This document shows, piece after piece, positions 1 through 7,938 of a DNA stretch of 35,871 nucleotides. The stretch covers positions 1 through 35,871 of the forward strand of contig NZ_LIUQ01000062.1 in assembly GCF_001276715.1 (NCBI RefSeq). The letters run 5' to 3'. The notes beneath the pieces are model-generated. The model searched no databases. It had not been told where the DNA came from and saw only the letters and a list, made by a program, of their open reading frames with translations. The position numbers were made by a program, and so were the translations under genes. Positions within the stretch are counted from its first letter, which is position 1. Each line of letters begins with the position of its first letter. Source of the DNA: Planktothricoides sp. SR001. GTDB taxonomy: Bacteria; Cyanobacteriota; Cyanobacteriia; Cyanobacteriales; Laspinemataceae.

Positions 1-3000
1 CCCAAACTGAAAATACTAATATTACCGCCTTCGGTGTATCCAGCAGAGCGAATGGCATGGCGATTTTCATCACCGCCTAGGTTCGTATCGCCACTGGTGG
101 TAATTGTGACATTCCCCGCATGACCGACTTGAGAAAAAGATTGAATCGTTGCGGAACCAATATTAAAACTAGGAGTGGGTTCTGTGCCCAGAAGATTTAC
201 GCAGTCACAGGGAGTATTATTATTGATTTGACCAGCAATATTACCCGCATCAATTGTAATATTTCCTCCTTGTTGATTTCCCCAAGCACTAATATGAGAG
301 GTACTAATATTACCCGCAGCATTCAGAGTAACATCACCAGCATTGTTCAATTGGGAAAAAGAGAATATTACCCCGGTATTAATTGCGCCATTGTTACTGA
401 TGATATTGACATTGCCACTGCTTTGTGACCCAAAAGTGCTGATGTGAGATGTAGTAATATCACCATTCGCTTTGAGAATTACATTGCCCCCTGTACCGCT
501 GTGAGCATAAGATGCAAGATTAGCTTGGGCATTGTTAAATATTGATGCGACTTCAACAGAAGATACGTCATCGTTGGGACTAATTTGGGCTTCCCCAGAT
601 AAGTTGCCAATTGTCGTATTAATGCTGCCATTATGACTGGTGATCCAAATATCTCCACTGTAAGAGTCAGCAGACGAACTTTGGTTATAAGAACTTACAA
701 ACCCTGTAAGAATATCTCCACTAGCATCGATCTTGATCTCGCCTGCTGAACCTTCCTGAGAATGAGAGTCAAGTTGACCAGCACTGGTATTAATCGCACC
801 ACCAGTGCTTTCCAGAGAGACATTCCCTCCATTCCCTTCCGATGAATATGAACGAATGTTACTGGTGTGAATATCACCCTGGGCAGTTAAGCTGACAGAA
901 CCACCATTTCCAGACACAGAATTAGCCGAAATCTCCCCACCAGTGGTATCAATGGCACCATCAGTGCTTTCCAGAAAGACATTCCCTCCAGTCCCTTCCC
1001 CTGAATATGAACCAATGCGGCTGGTGTGAATATCACCCTGGGCAATTAAGCTGACATCCCCGGCATTTCCATAGGCAGAATAGGGCGAAATCTCCCCACC
1101 AGTGGTATCGATCGCACCACCAGTGCTTTCCAGAAAGACATTCCCTCCTGTCCCGTCCCATGAAAATGAACGAATGTTACTGGTGTGAATATCACCCTGG
1201 GCAATTAAGCTGACATCCCCCCCAGAAGACCCAGAACCAGCCAAAATACCGCCACCAGTGGTATCGATCTCACCACCAGTGCTTTCCAGAGAGACATTCC
1301 CTCCATTCCCTTCCGATGAATATGAACGAATGTTACTGGTGTGAATATCACCCTGGGCAGTTAAGCTGACATCCCCGGCATTTCCAGACACAGAATTAGC
1401 CGAAATCTCCCCACCAGTGGTATCAATGGCACCATTAGTGCTTTCCAGAGAGACATTCCCTCCAGTCCAAAACCATGAATCTGAACTAATGTTACTGGTG
1501 TGAATATCACCCTGGGCAGTTAAGCTGACAGAACCACCATTTCCATACCCAGAATTAGCCGAAATCTCCCCACCAGTGGTATCAATGGCACCACCAGTGC
1601 TTTCCAGAGAGACATTCCCTCCATTCTCTGGTGAATATGAACTAATGTTACTGGTGTGAATATCACCCTGGGCAGTTAAGCTGACAGAACCACCATTTCC
1701 ATACTCAGAGTAGGCTGAAATCCCACCACCAGTTGTATCAATGGCACCAGCATTACTGGTTAAAGTGATATCCCCACTTTGAATATCATCAGATGTATAA
1801 ATATCCTCAATTAGCGTAATACTACCCACCGATTCAAGGCTGAAATCTCCGCCATCAGTAATAGACATTCCAGTTAATTCATCGGTGACACCGCCAATCG
1901 TCACATCGCCATTTGGCACATAAAAAATTGCGCCACCACTGCCAGCAGTGGCCTCTAAATTATTCGCTTCCAGACGCAAAGGTTCGGTTTCTAAACCAAT
2001 ACCCCCTTGACCATAAGTTTGCAGTTGAACTGCACTAGCATTAAGCAAAGAATCGCTATTAACCTGAGCAATATTTCCGCCATTGGCATTGATATTAACT
2101 TTGTCACTATTCACTTGGTCTAGGATGATGTTTCCGCCCCCTGTTAAAACATTCACCTGACCGCCGGTTTCTGTTGTCACGTCACCAGCAGCTAATGCTA
2201 ACCCGTTATCAGTATTCGGGTCTATGGTGACACCTGAACTGGTTAAAGTAATAGTCCCATCAGCATTATGTTGCACTTGAGTAGCGTCAAGAATTTGACT
2301 GCCTCCGGTCAATAGTTCTGGTAGAGATAGAGGATTAATTACTCCTTCATTTAATCCCGGTGTGGCGATATCTAAACTGAGGATATTCCCCGGTTGACTA
2401 ATTCTGACTAGGCTTTCCCCAGGGACGGCAGCAATACTAATATTTCCTCCGGGTGCGGATAGATTTCCACTGTTGAGAATGCCGCCACCTAATAAGGTTA
2501 AATTTTGCCCGAAATTTAAGGTTAAGTCGGCCAAGTTAACTACCCATCCTGGTTGGGCTAAATCAAAGCTAAAATCACTGGGATTGCCGACTAGGTTTGC
2601 CCAGTTATTGTCGCCAATAGATTGGAACCAATTATTATTCCCAAAGCCAATAGATGTGGCGGTGGTAGCGGTAAAGTCTGCGGGTACATTTAGGCTGGCA
2701 TTTGGCCCAAAGAGAATCCCCGCTGGGTTCATTAAGAATAAGTTAGAATTGCCGCCTGTGACTTGCAATATGCCATTAATTATGGAGGCATTACCGCCGA
2801 CTACTCGCCCTAAAATGTTGTTGATTTCTGGGGATGATTGAAAGTTGGCAGTTTGCCCAGTATTAACGCCAAATTGGTCAAAACTATGAAATAAGTTTGC
2901 CCCATTTGATGATCGTTTACCCTCAGTAATATTGATGATATTATCTTGTTGATTAACTATGGTGCCGGTGCCATCGGCTGCGGGGGTGATGGGTTGGGCA

Positions 3001-3080
3001 TTCACGGGAATGGTCAGGGTTGTGGAGGCGAGAATAACCCCTGAGATTAGCTGGATTTTGGCTTTATTTTGGTAGTTCAT
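1..3080 (-). CDS. Filamentous haemagglutinin-like exoprotein (two-partner secretion type), C-terminus beyond window
   Basis: The frame is open from an ATG at 3080 to the left edge (over 1,025 codons, no stop), so the C-terminus is missing. Residues 1-28 form a Sec signal peptide ending VNA. The following ~130 residues match the TPS/haemagglutination-activity domain that a TpsB outer-membrane transporter recognises; the motif NPAGILFGPNA lies near residue 118. The rest is Gly/Asn/Ser/Thr-rich beta-helix-like sequence, including six tandem 52-53 residue repeats at about residues 450-745. An AGGAAAG about 10 nt upstream of the ATG supports the start. By family it should be exported to the surface or medium and act in adhesion, aggregation or contact-dependent functions; the specific role is unknown. 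No TpsB gene is in view. The family is sure; the function is not. Confidence 0.9.
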   Translation of the reverse strand, partial: MNYQNKAKIQLISGVILASTTLTIPVNAQPITPAADGTGTIVNQQDNIINITEGKRSSNGANLFHSFDQFGVNTGQTANFQSSPEINNILGRVVGGNASIINGILQVTGGNSNLFLMNPAGILFGPNASLNVPADFTATTATSIGFGNNNWFQSIGDNNWANLVGNPSDFSFDLAQPGWVVNLADLTLNFGQNLTLLGGGILNSGNLSAPGGNISIAAVPGESLVRISQPGNILSLDIATPGLNEGVINPLSLPELLTGGSQILDATQVQHNADGTITLTSSGVTIDPNTDNGLALAAGDVTTETGGQVNVLTGGGNIILDQVNSDKVNINANGGNIAQVNSDSLLNASAVQLQTYGQGGIGLETEPLRLEANNLEATAGSGGAIFYVPNGDVTIGGVTDELTGMSITDGGDFSLESVGSITLIEDIYTSDDIQSGDITLTSNAGAIDTTGGGISAYSEYGNGGSVSLTAQGDIHTSNISSYSPENGGNVSLESTGGAIDTTGGEISANSGYGNGGSVSLTAQGDIHTSNISSDSWFWTGGNVSLESTNGAIDTTGGEISANSVSGNAGDVSLTAQGDIHTSNIRSYSSEGNGGNVSLESTGGEIDTTGGGILAGSGSSGGDVSLIAQGDIHTSNIRSFSWDGTGGNVFLESTGGAIDTTGGEISPYSAYGNAGDVSLIAQGDIHTSRIGSYSGEGTGGNVFLESTDGAIDTTGGEISANSVSGNGGSVSLTAQGDIHTSNIRSYSSEGNGGNVSLESTGGAINTSAGQLDSHSQEGSAGEIKIDASGDILTGFVSSYNQSSSADSYSGDIWITSHNGSINTTIGNLSGEAQISPNDDVSSVEVASIFNNAQANLASYAHSGTGGNVILKANGDITTSHISTFGSQSSGNVNIISNNGAINTGVIFSFSQLNNAGDVTLNAAGNISTSHISAWGNQQGGNITIDAGNIAGQINNNTPCDCVNLLGTEPTPSFNIGSATIQSFSQVGHAGNVTITTSGDTNLGGDENRHAIRSAGYTEGGNISIFSL
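862..1730 (-). repeat. Tandem 156/159-bp coding repeat (six copies)
   Basis: The string CTGGTGTGAATATCACCCTG starts at 862, 1021, 1180, 1336, 1495 and 1651, giving spacings of 159, 159, 156, 159 and 156 bp, all multiples of three. Each unit encodes a 52-53 residue block built from QGDIHTSNI, GGNVSLESTGGAIDTTGG and SGNGGSVSLTA-like segments, as expected for stacked beta-helix coils. The near identity of the DNA suggests recent duplication or gene conversion. Confidence 0.95.
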
Positions 3081-3211
3081 CTGGTTGATCTTTCCTGATT
3101 TTTGCCGATTTTATTTGCTCGGATTGGGATTGTTTTGAGTAATTTTTTAGCCAAAAAAAAGACTGGTGAACGGCAATTTGTCACCGAAAAAATTTAAGAA
3201 TAAACGACAGG

Positions 3212-3276
3212 TATAGCGGTTACGATCTGGATGAATTACAGAGGTTTTCTGGATTCCCGCCTGCGCGGGAATGACA
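3212..3276 (+). repeat. Dispersed palindromic MITE-like element, copy A
   Basis: It shows the family order TATAGCGGTTA, then a tract similar to ATGAAGTACAGAG, then the core palindrome ATTCCCGC-CTGC-GCGGGAAT (3253-3272) followed by GACA. The same order occurs at 6346-6427 and, inverted, at 9556-9659. The right arm is not recognisable here, so this copy looks truncated. When translated, the core gives the VIPAQAGIQ-like peptide often mis-annotated as coding. Confidence 0.75.
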
Positions 3277-3288
3277 GAGAATGCAGCA

Positions 3289-3368
3289 GATTTGTAGGGT
3301 GGGCATTGCCCACAATGAAACATATATAGATTTGTAGGGTATGCATTGCCCACTATGAAACATATATA
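3289..3368. repeat. 40-bp tandem duplication
   Basis: Two adjacent units (3289-3328 and 3329-3368) each begin GATTTGTAGGGT and end GAAACATATATA. They differ at only a few bases. Each holds a small inverted repeat (GGGCATTGCCC in the first unit). The unit abuts palindromic element copy A. Confidence 0.85.
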
Positions 3369-3810
3369 GCGGTTAAATCCAAGATTGGCCTAAGTCCAAT
3401 TGATTTAAATGCTTTTGGCAGCGGATTAATCGGTTTTTTTTTCGCTTTTTAGTCAGTAGCCGGATTAGTTGCGATCGCTTTTTGGTTAAATAATTCAGTT
3501 AAAAATAGTAGATTCCCCCGATCGCGGGTACAAGAAACGCGGGTTGTGTATCCAGGAAAGTCTCTGAAAGGCTTTTTTTGATGGTCAATGGGTCGATCGC
3601 GTCAACCGGCATTAAATTACAGCTAATTGGTAGTAGCTAATAGGCAGTTAAAATAACGTTTATTTATACTTATGATAATCCTAAAAAAAACCATCGTCAA
3701 AGATTAAAATTTTATTAAATGCTTGGAATCAATGTTCAGTAGGGGCGCAGGGCGATCGCGTTGGCCATGCAGTCGTCTGGCGTTTCTGTGCCTGTGTGGT
3801 GAATCAAATT

Positions 3811-4038
3811 TCAAGAATCGATTTCCTCTGGATCGATGCCTAAACGTCTCAGTTTGGCTGCTAATTTAGCTGCCTTTTGTTCGACGGTTAAAATTCGCTC
3901 CTTTAAAAAAACCCGTCCATTTTTTCTACCCAAATTATGGCGATAATGGCTTTGAGTAAGCCAGGAATTAAATAAATTTTGTAGATTTTTATCCACAGGT
4001 GTATCATCAGAATCGGGTAAATCTTCAGCAGCAGGCAA
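3811..4038 (-). CDS. Small hypothetical protein (75 aa), TTG start
   Basis: I do not recognise this protein. It is acidic at the N-terminus (PAAEDLPDSDD) and ends in a basic, probably helical segment VEQKAAKLAAKLRRLGIDPEEID, written here only as a description of positions 50-74. It is soluble with no signal peptide. The only available start in the open stretch is TTG at 4038; no Shine-Dalgarno is evident. Ten codons upstream, in the same frame, is an ATG at 4068 that is closed after four codons by TAG at 4056-4054. The original start may therefore have been lost by a nonsense change, or the TTG is the true start. The C-terminal pattern looks like a genuine conserved short protein rather than a random frame. 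Confidence 0.5.
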   Translation of the reverse strand: MPAAEDLPDSDDTPVDKNLQNLFNSWLTQSHYRHNLGRKNGRVFLKERILTVEQKAAKLAAKLRRLGIDPEEIDS

Positions 4039-4116
4039 GCAATGTCTATGATTCTATTCTAGTAGCATAACCTTTACAACTTTTTAAAGTTATGTTTATT
4101 TTAGCAAAAGCTTGGC

Positions 4117-4332
4117 AGAAACCGGGTTTCTCTCAGAGATTTTGAGGGCAAATAAACCGGGTTTCTCTCAAAAATTTGGGATTTCAGCATAGATTCTCAT
4201 AGAAACCCGGTTTTTGGCGTTTCTGGTTTCCCGTAGGCGATCGCGTGGAGGCAAAGCGGGGCAAAGAAACCGGGTTTTTCTCAGAGACTTTGGCATTAAG
4301 GCAAAGATAATCACAGAAACTAGGTTTCTGAG
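4117..4332. repeat. Cluster of AAACCCGG-type short palindromic repeats
   Basis: Variants of AGAAACCGGGTTTCT occur at 4117, 4154, 4201 (opposite orientation), 4265 and 4315 (degenerate, AGAAACTAGGTTTCT). Further copies are at 5071, 5128, 6193 and 6243. The motif is nearly self-complementary. The degenerate copy at 4315-4329 contains the stop codon of the Uma2 gene. I see no gene between 4056 and 4320. Confidence 0.85.
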
Positions 4333-5015
4333 TTCCCCAACTTCTCCAAATCAGCAAGCTGCTGATTAAACCAAACCGCCGCATTAATATTATTCCCCTC
4401 AGTCATCTGTTCTAACATTTCCGATAACAGGGAAATCGGCAATCCTGCCAAAGCTACAGAAACGGCAATTTGCTGATATTTCCCATCAGATTGTAACCGG
4501 AATGCCAGCACTTGCCGTCCCTTAATATCCACTACCCAATATTCGGGAATTCCCAACGCCGCATAAAGCTGTTTTTTCTCATCTAAATCTGTCGCTAAAG
4601 TAGTATCAGCTATTTCCCCCACTAAATCAGGAACTCGCCAACGTTCCAGATTAATTCGTCGCGGTTCTCCCTCTGACCATTGAGGCGAACCACCACCGAT
4701 ATACAACACTTTATCAGGAGCCGCTGCTTGCTTTGGCGGTTTTTCAATCACACAACCGCTCAAAGAGTCCACTAGCAACCCCTTTTTCCGAGAAAACCAG
4801 ACAAAAAATACCAGTGTGAATAAATCGTTAAATCTTGCGTGGTTAATTCCTTCGTTACCCATATTAGCCCAAAGATATCCCTGGTTAAAAAATAGCCTAA
4901 CATCCTGTTCCAAGTTCGGATTGTCCCGCCATGCTACATAATCATCCCAGGTGGCGGGTTGCCATTGGGGAAAAGCGATATTAATGGTGGGTTTTTCAGC
5001 AGTTATAGGAGTCAT
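4320..5015 (-). CDS. Uma2 family protein (DUF820, putative endonuclease fold)
   Basis: The 231-residue protein has the Uma2/DUF820 core, a PD-(D/E)XK-like nuclease fold strongly expanded in cyanobacteria. Visible motifs are RWRVPDLVGEI (the conserved Asp and Glu, near residues 125-135), DEKKQLYAALGIPEYWVVD (conserved Lys and the PEYW signature, near 145-165) and a GRQVLAFR strand. The catalytic D, E and K positions appear intact. The biological role of Uma2 proteins is unsettled; a nuclease is a family inference. The start is an ATG at 5015. The last codons and stop (SET-stop) are formed by a degenerate copy of the local AAACCCGG repeat, so the C-terminus may have been altered by repeat insertion. 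It is flanked by repeats on both sides and is probably monocistronic. Confidence 0.88.
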   Translation of the reverse strand: MTPITAEKPTINIAFPQWQPATWDDYVAWRDNPNLEQDVRLFFNQGYLWANMGNEGINHARFNDLFTLVFFVWFSRKKGLLVDSLSGCVIEKPPKQAAAPDKVLYIGGGSPQWSEGEPRRINLERWRVPDLVGEIADTTLATDLDEKKQLYAALGIPEYWVVDIKGRQVLAFRLQSDGKYQQIAVSVALAGLPISLLSEMLEQMTEGNNINAAVWFNQQLADLEKLGNSET

Positions 5016-5063
5016 TATGATCCGCTCCGTTATCTTGTGATATTTTATTATATCCCAGAGATT

Positions 5064-5138
5064 AAAAAAACCGGGTTTCTCAGATAATTTTTGCCGAAAT
5101 TGGTCGGAAATTAGCCCAATATTATCTGAGAAACCCGG
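5064..5138 (-). terminator. Rho-independent terminator of the SDR gene, made from a repeat
   Basis: Perfect 18-bp arms at 5071-5088 and 5121-5138 (CCGGGTTTCTCAGATAAT and its complement) with a 32-nt loop. Read on the minus strand the second arm runs straight into seven U residues (the A-run at 5064-5070). It begins nine bases after the stop codon of the dehydrogenase gene. The arms contain the dispersed AAACCCGG repeat. Confidence 0.8.
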
Positions 5139-5146
5139 TGGCTGAA

Positions 5147-5929
5147 TTAAGAAAATTTAAACTGTTTTTCGATCGCGCTGACTAGAGTCTCGCGGGGCAG
5201 GAATCGGGGAATATTCACAATTAATTGATTCCCAAATCCACCTGTAACCACGGTTGATTCATTTTTTGCTAAAGCTTCGAGGGATTGCAGCACCACTTCT
5301 TCTGGGGTGGCTAGTTTTTGCGGCCCACTAAAATTCATGGCGCTAGGAAACTCTGCCACATTGGGGAAATTGGTACTGGTTGGCCCAGGACAAAGGGCTT
5401 GCACCCGAATGCCAAATTGCCGATTTTCTGCCCACAATGCCTCAGTAAAACTGAGAACAAATGCCTTAGTTGCGGCGTAAACTGACATATAAGGTAACGG
5501 TTGAAAACCGGCGATCGAACCGACATTAATAATACTGCCGGAACCTTGCCGTTTCATCCCTGGCAAAAATAGGTAAGTGAGTTCAACTAAGGCCAAAATA
5601 TTCAGTTGAATCATTTCTAGTTGCTTGGCTAAGGGGCGATCGCTAAATGCCCCATAATCGCCAAATCCAGCATTATTAATTAATAGATCGATGGTCAAAC
5701 CTTTTTGACTCACCTGGTCAAAAATTGCCTGATTAGCGCCGGTCTGAGTCAGGTCAGCGACCAAAACCTCGACCTGAATTGGCGCAATTTGCCGTAGGCG
5801 ATCGGCCAGTTGATTCAATTTGTCTTCAGAACGGGCTACCAAAACCAGATTGGTTTGCTGTTTCGCCAGTTCTTCAGCAAAAGCGGCACCAATTCCTGAT
5901 GAGGCGCCCGTGATTAAAGCCGTCTGCAT
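5147..5929 (-). CDS. Short-chain dehydrogenase/reductase (SDR family)
   Basis: A classical SDR oxidoreductase of about 260 residues, the usual length. It starts MQTALITGASSGIG with the Rossmann nucleotide-binding TGxxxGIG motif at residues 6-13, followed by the NNAG motif and the catalytic Ser...YAATK (YxxxK) pair, then a PGPTSTNF loop. The basic residue ahead of the acidic VLVARSEDKL region suggests NADP(H). The substrate cannot be told from sequence. An upstream frame extension to 5965 exists, but family alignment favours the ATG at 5929. It is followed immediately by the terminator at 5064-5138, so it is likely a single-gene transcript. Cytoplasmic. Confidence 0.9.
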   Translation of the reverse strand: MQTALITGASSGIGAAFAEELAKQQTNLVLVARSEDKLNQLADRLRQIAPIQVEVLVADLTQTGANQAIFDQVSQKGLTIDLLINNAGFGDYGAFSDRPLAKQLEMIQLNILALVELTYLFLPGMKRQGSGSIINVGSIAGFQPLPYMSVYAATKAFVLSFTEALWAENRQFGIRVQALCPGPTSTNFPNVAEFPSAMNFSGPQKLATPEEVVLQSLEALAKNESTVVTGGFGNQLIVNIPRFLPRETLVSAIEKQFKFS

Positions 5930-5978
5930 AGTGCTAATCCAAATAATGAGCAGATTTCTTAACAAATCTTAACGTTTT

Positions 5979-6190
5979 TTGGGGAAGGTGTGGGGAGCGG
6001 AGGGGTGGAGGGGCGGAGGAGCAGAGGGGCAGGGGAGCAGGGGGGCAGAGGAGCGGAGGGGTGGAGGGGCGGAGGGGCGGAGGGGCGGAGGGGCAGAGGG
6101 GCGGAGGGGCGGCGGTTCGGCTTCGCTCACCGACCAAGGAGCGGAGGAGCAGGGGAGCGGAGGAGCAGAGGAGCAGAGGGGCGGAGGGAC
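5979..6190. repeat. G-rich low-complexity minisatellite
   Basis: About 210 bp made of degenerate 8-9 bp units of the GAGGGGCG / GAGGAGCAG type on the plus strand, interrupted once near 6112-6140 by GGTTCGGCTTCGCTCACCG. Almost no T on the plus strand. Long open frames in several phases here (Pro/Ser/Ala- or Gly/Ala/Glu-rich) are artefacts of the repeat. It lies just upstream of the SDR gene start, so it could influence its promoter. Confidence 0.9.
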
Positions 6191-6280
6191 GGAGAAACCG
6201 GGTTTCTTAACAAAGATTTTGATTCAGATGCAAAGATTGTCGCAGAAACCCGGTTTCTTTTTCTGGGACAATCTTTGCAT
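6191..6280. repeat. Nested inverted repeat with AAACCCGG motifs
   Basis: Two copies of the AAACCCGG repeat in opposite orientation (6193-6207 and 6243-6257) can pair with each other. The second lies inside a separate perfect 14-bp inverted repeat, ATGCAAAGATTGTC at 6228-6241 and its complement at 6267-6280. The two possible hairpins overlap and exclude each other. It resembles a small non-autonomous element. Confidence 0.7.
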
Positions 6281-6305
6281 CTATCAAATATCGGAATGAA
6301 TCAAA

Positions 6306-6336
6306 ATAAAAAAGAGACGCCATTAGTAGCGTCTCT
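6306..6336 (-). terminator. opcA: Rho-independent terminator, probably of the opcA operon
   Basis: Arms AGAGACGC (6313-6320) and GCGTCTCT (6329-6336) with an 8-nt loop. On the minus strand the stem is followed by six U residues. It lies about 150 bp past the opcA stop codon, with one palindromic element in between, and no other minus-strand gene ends nearer. Confidence 0.7.
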
Positions 6337-6345
6337 CGGAGCAAT

Positions 6346-6427
6346 TATAGTGGTTATTATCAGAATGAAGTACAGAGTTTTTCTGGATTCCCGCCTGCGC
6401 GGGAATGACAGGTTTTTTGTACTTCAT
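6346..6427 (+). repeat. Dispersed palindromic MITE-like element, copy B
   Basis: Inner terminal repeats ATGAAGTACA (6365-6374) and TGTACTTCAT (6418-6427) flank the core palindrome ATTCCCGC-CTGC-GCGGGAAT (6387-6406). The outer left arm TATAGTGGTTAT starts at 6346. It sits between the opcA stop and its likely terminator. Confidence 0.8.
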
Positions 6428-6489
6428 AACTCTGCCAAGTGCTATTAAATTGCCGACAAATTACCGCGATTCCGCTTAAGAGCCGATCG

Positions 6490-7821
6490 CTACGCGAATC
6501 GCAGCTTTAAAATTTGCGCGGTTACAGCCAAACTTTCTTCATAAAGCATATCCCGACCCCAACGTTGTAACTGTTGACTCATCAGGGACTCCGCTTTTTG
6601 ATCGCTCAAAGGAGTCACTTGTTCCGTGCGGCAATTCTGAGCGCTACCCCCCGCTTCCATCCGCATACAACCCGTAGTTTCAGAACAAAGAATCGTGCAA
6701 CAATTCGCATTACAATTCGTAGAAGTCAAACGCAAACCGATTAAATCACCGGGAATTTCGCCCCAGTCCGCAGTAGGTGCTCCCGCTAATTCTGCTTCAA
6801 TGGTTTTATGATTTTGACCGATAAATTTAATCCGCTTAATATCATAATCACCACGTTCTTCCGTATAAGCGATCGGTTGCCAACCCAAGCGACTGGCAAA
6901 CCAACCTAAGAACATCAAAGCTTGAGTGGCATTGCCTTTTTCATAATCAATGGTGATTTGATCGATATCTCCTAAAGAAGCGCGACGTTCTGGGGGATCA
7001 AAAGCCGCCGCCGTTAACTCTTGCCAAGAAGATAAACGATGCCAATTCAAATCAGCAATATAAGTTTCGGCATCAATTAAATCCTGCATTTTTAGCAACT
7101 CCGACTCTGGATCGCTAAAATAAGAAGAGTCCACAATAATACAATTGCAGCAGCTAGAAAGTTGCTTAAACAACTCCTGTTCTGGATTCGGAGTTGCCTT
7201 CCACCAAACAAACTTGGGCAATTCTGGAATCATCAAAGATTTCACCAAGTCGCCCACCCGTTCTAAAGCTTGTTTTGTGCCGCGAATGGTAATATATTCA
7301 CAACAAACTAGATTACTGCCACTACTTTTTTGAATCGGGCAATAAGCAGAAACTTGAGCCGTCACCCCTTCATCTTCCCCAAAAGTAGGACAGATGGTAA
7401 TAATGCGGCAGGGATTTTGAGTGGCGATCGCCTCACTCACACTAAAACCCCTAGTATTCAGATTATTAATCTTTTTCCTTTCTGGGGGCAACTTAGCGAA
7501 CTCTTCCCGTAATTTTTTCAGCGTATGCGGTCCGACGCGCCCAGTAATTTTTAGATTATAAATAGTCTGAGCTTTTTGCACCGCCGCTTTTGTCTGTGAC
7601 CCATAAACCCCATCAATTGCCCCATCATAAAAGCCCAAAGCGGCCAGCAATTGCTGAAACTCTTCCGGTTCATAAACCACCATACTAAAAGTAGCGGCTC
7701 GCGTGGCCACGGAATTTCCTCCAGCCACATTTTGGCTGCGCCAAATATTACTTAATTCCGCTTCAATCTCATCCAGAGAAATATCTTTTGGCTTTTGCAA
7801 AGCCACAATTGGTGTCATCAT
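6490..7821 (-). CDS. opcA: Glucose-6-phosphate dehydrogenase assembly protein OpcA
   Basis: OpcA is the cyanobacterial allosteric partner of glucose-6-phosphate dehydrogenase (Zwf): it binds and activates the enzyme, linking oxidative pentose phosphate flux to the redox state in the dark. The 443-residue length is normal. Residues ~55-105 form a peptidoglycan-binding-like helical domain (LLAALGFYDGAIDGVYG), typical of cyanobacterial OpcA, followed by the OpcA core. Cysteines are abundant, including a CNCI and a CNANCC cluster; conserved OpcA cysteines are known thioredoxin targets. It lies 117 bp downstream of zwf in the same direction, the classic zwf-opcA order. The start could be either of two adjacent ATG codons (7821 or 7818). 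Confidence 0.96.
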   Translation of the reverse strand: MMTPIVALQKPKDISLDEIEAELSNIWRSQNVAGGNSVATRAATFSMVVYEPEEFQQLLAALGFYDGAIDGVYGSQTKAAVQKAQTIYNLKITGRVGPHTLKKLREEFAKLPPERKKINNLNTRGFSVSEAIATQNPCRIITICPTFGEDEGVTAQVSAYCPIQKSSGSNLVCCEYITIRGTKQALERVGDLVKSLMIPELPKFVWWKATPNPEQELFKQLSSCCNCIIVDSSYFSDPESELLKMQDLIDAETYIADLNWHRLSSWQELTAAAFDPPERRASLGDIDQITIDYEKGNATQALMFLGWFASRLGWQPIAYTEERGDYDIKRIKFIGQNHKTIEAELAGAPTADWGEIPGDLIGLRLTSTNCNANCCTILCSETTGCMRMEAGGSAQNCRTEQVTPLSDQKAESLMSQQLQRWGRDMLYEESLAVTAQILKLRFA

Positions 7822-7850
7822 TGCTTTATTCTTGCTTTTCCTTTGTTTTT

Positions 7851-7936
7851 AGTTATTTGTTTTTAGTTATTAGTTATTCGTTATTCATTGTCAAATAATC
7901 AACAAGAAATAACAAATAACTAATATTAACTAATAT
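7851..7936. repeat. AT-rich TTATTAG-type short repeats between zwf and opcA
   Basis: Degenerate TAGTTAT units on one side and AATAACA units on the other form an inverted repeat; AGTTATTTGTT at 7851-7861 and AACAAATAACT at 7911-7921 are perfect 11-bp arms. Similar to the heptamer repeats at 11084 and 13022. A hairpin here would sit inside the zwf-opcA transcript. Confidence 0.65.
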
Positions 7937-7938
7937 CG

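Larger units (their letters stand above)
3081..3810. other. 730-bp intergenic region with repeats, no gene seen
   Basis: It contains one copy of the dispersed palindromic element (3212-3276), a 40-bp direct tandem duplication (3289-3368) and AT-rich sequence with several HIP1-like GCGATCGC/CGATCG sites. The part nearest 3080 should hold the promoter of the exoprotein gene, but I cannot pick out convincing -35/-10 boxes. I see no credible coding frame. Confidence 0.6.

Noticed and set aside
3147-3353. Small minus-strand frame containing VIPAQAGIQ
   Set aside because: This peptide is the translation of the dispersed palindromic repeat, a common false gene call.
4320-5015. Uma2 gene as part of a restriction or defence island
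   Set aside because: No methylase, toxin-antitoxin or nuclease partner is nearby; Uma2 genes are numerous and scattered in cyanobacteria.
5979-6448. Long overlapping frames rich in Gly/Arg/Glu or Pro/Ser/Ala on both strands
   Set aside because: They are produced by the G-rich minisatellite and hairpin repeats; low complexity, no homology, no start signals.
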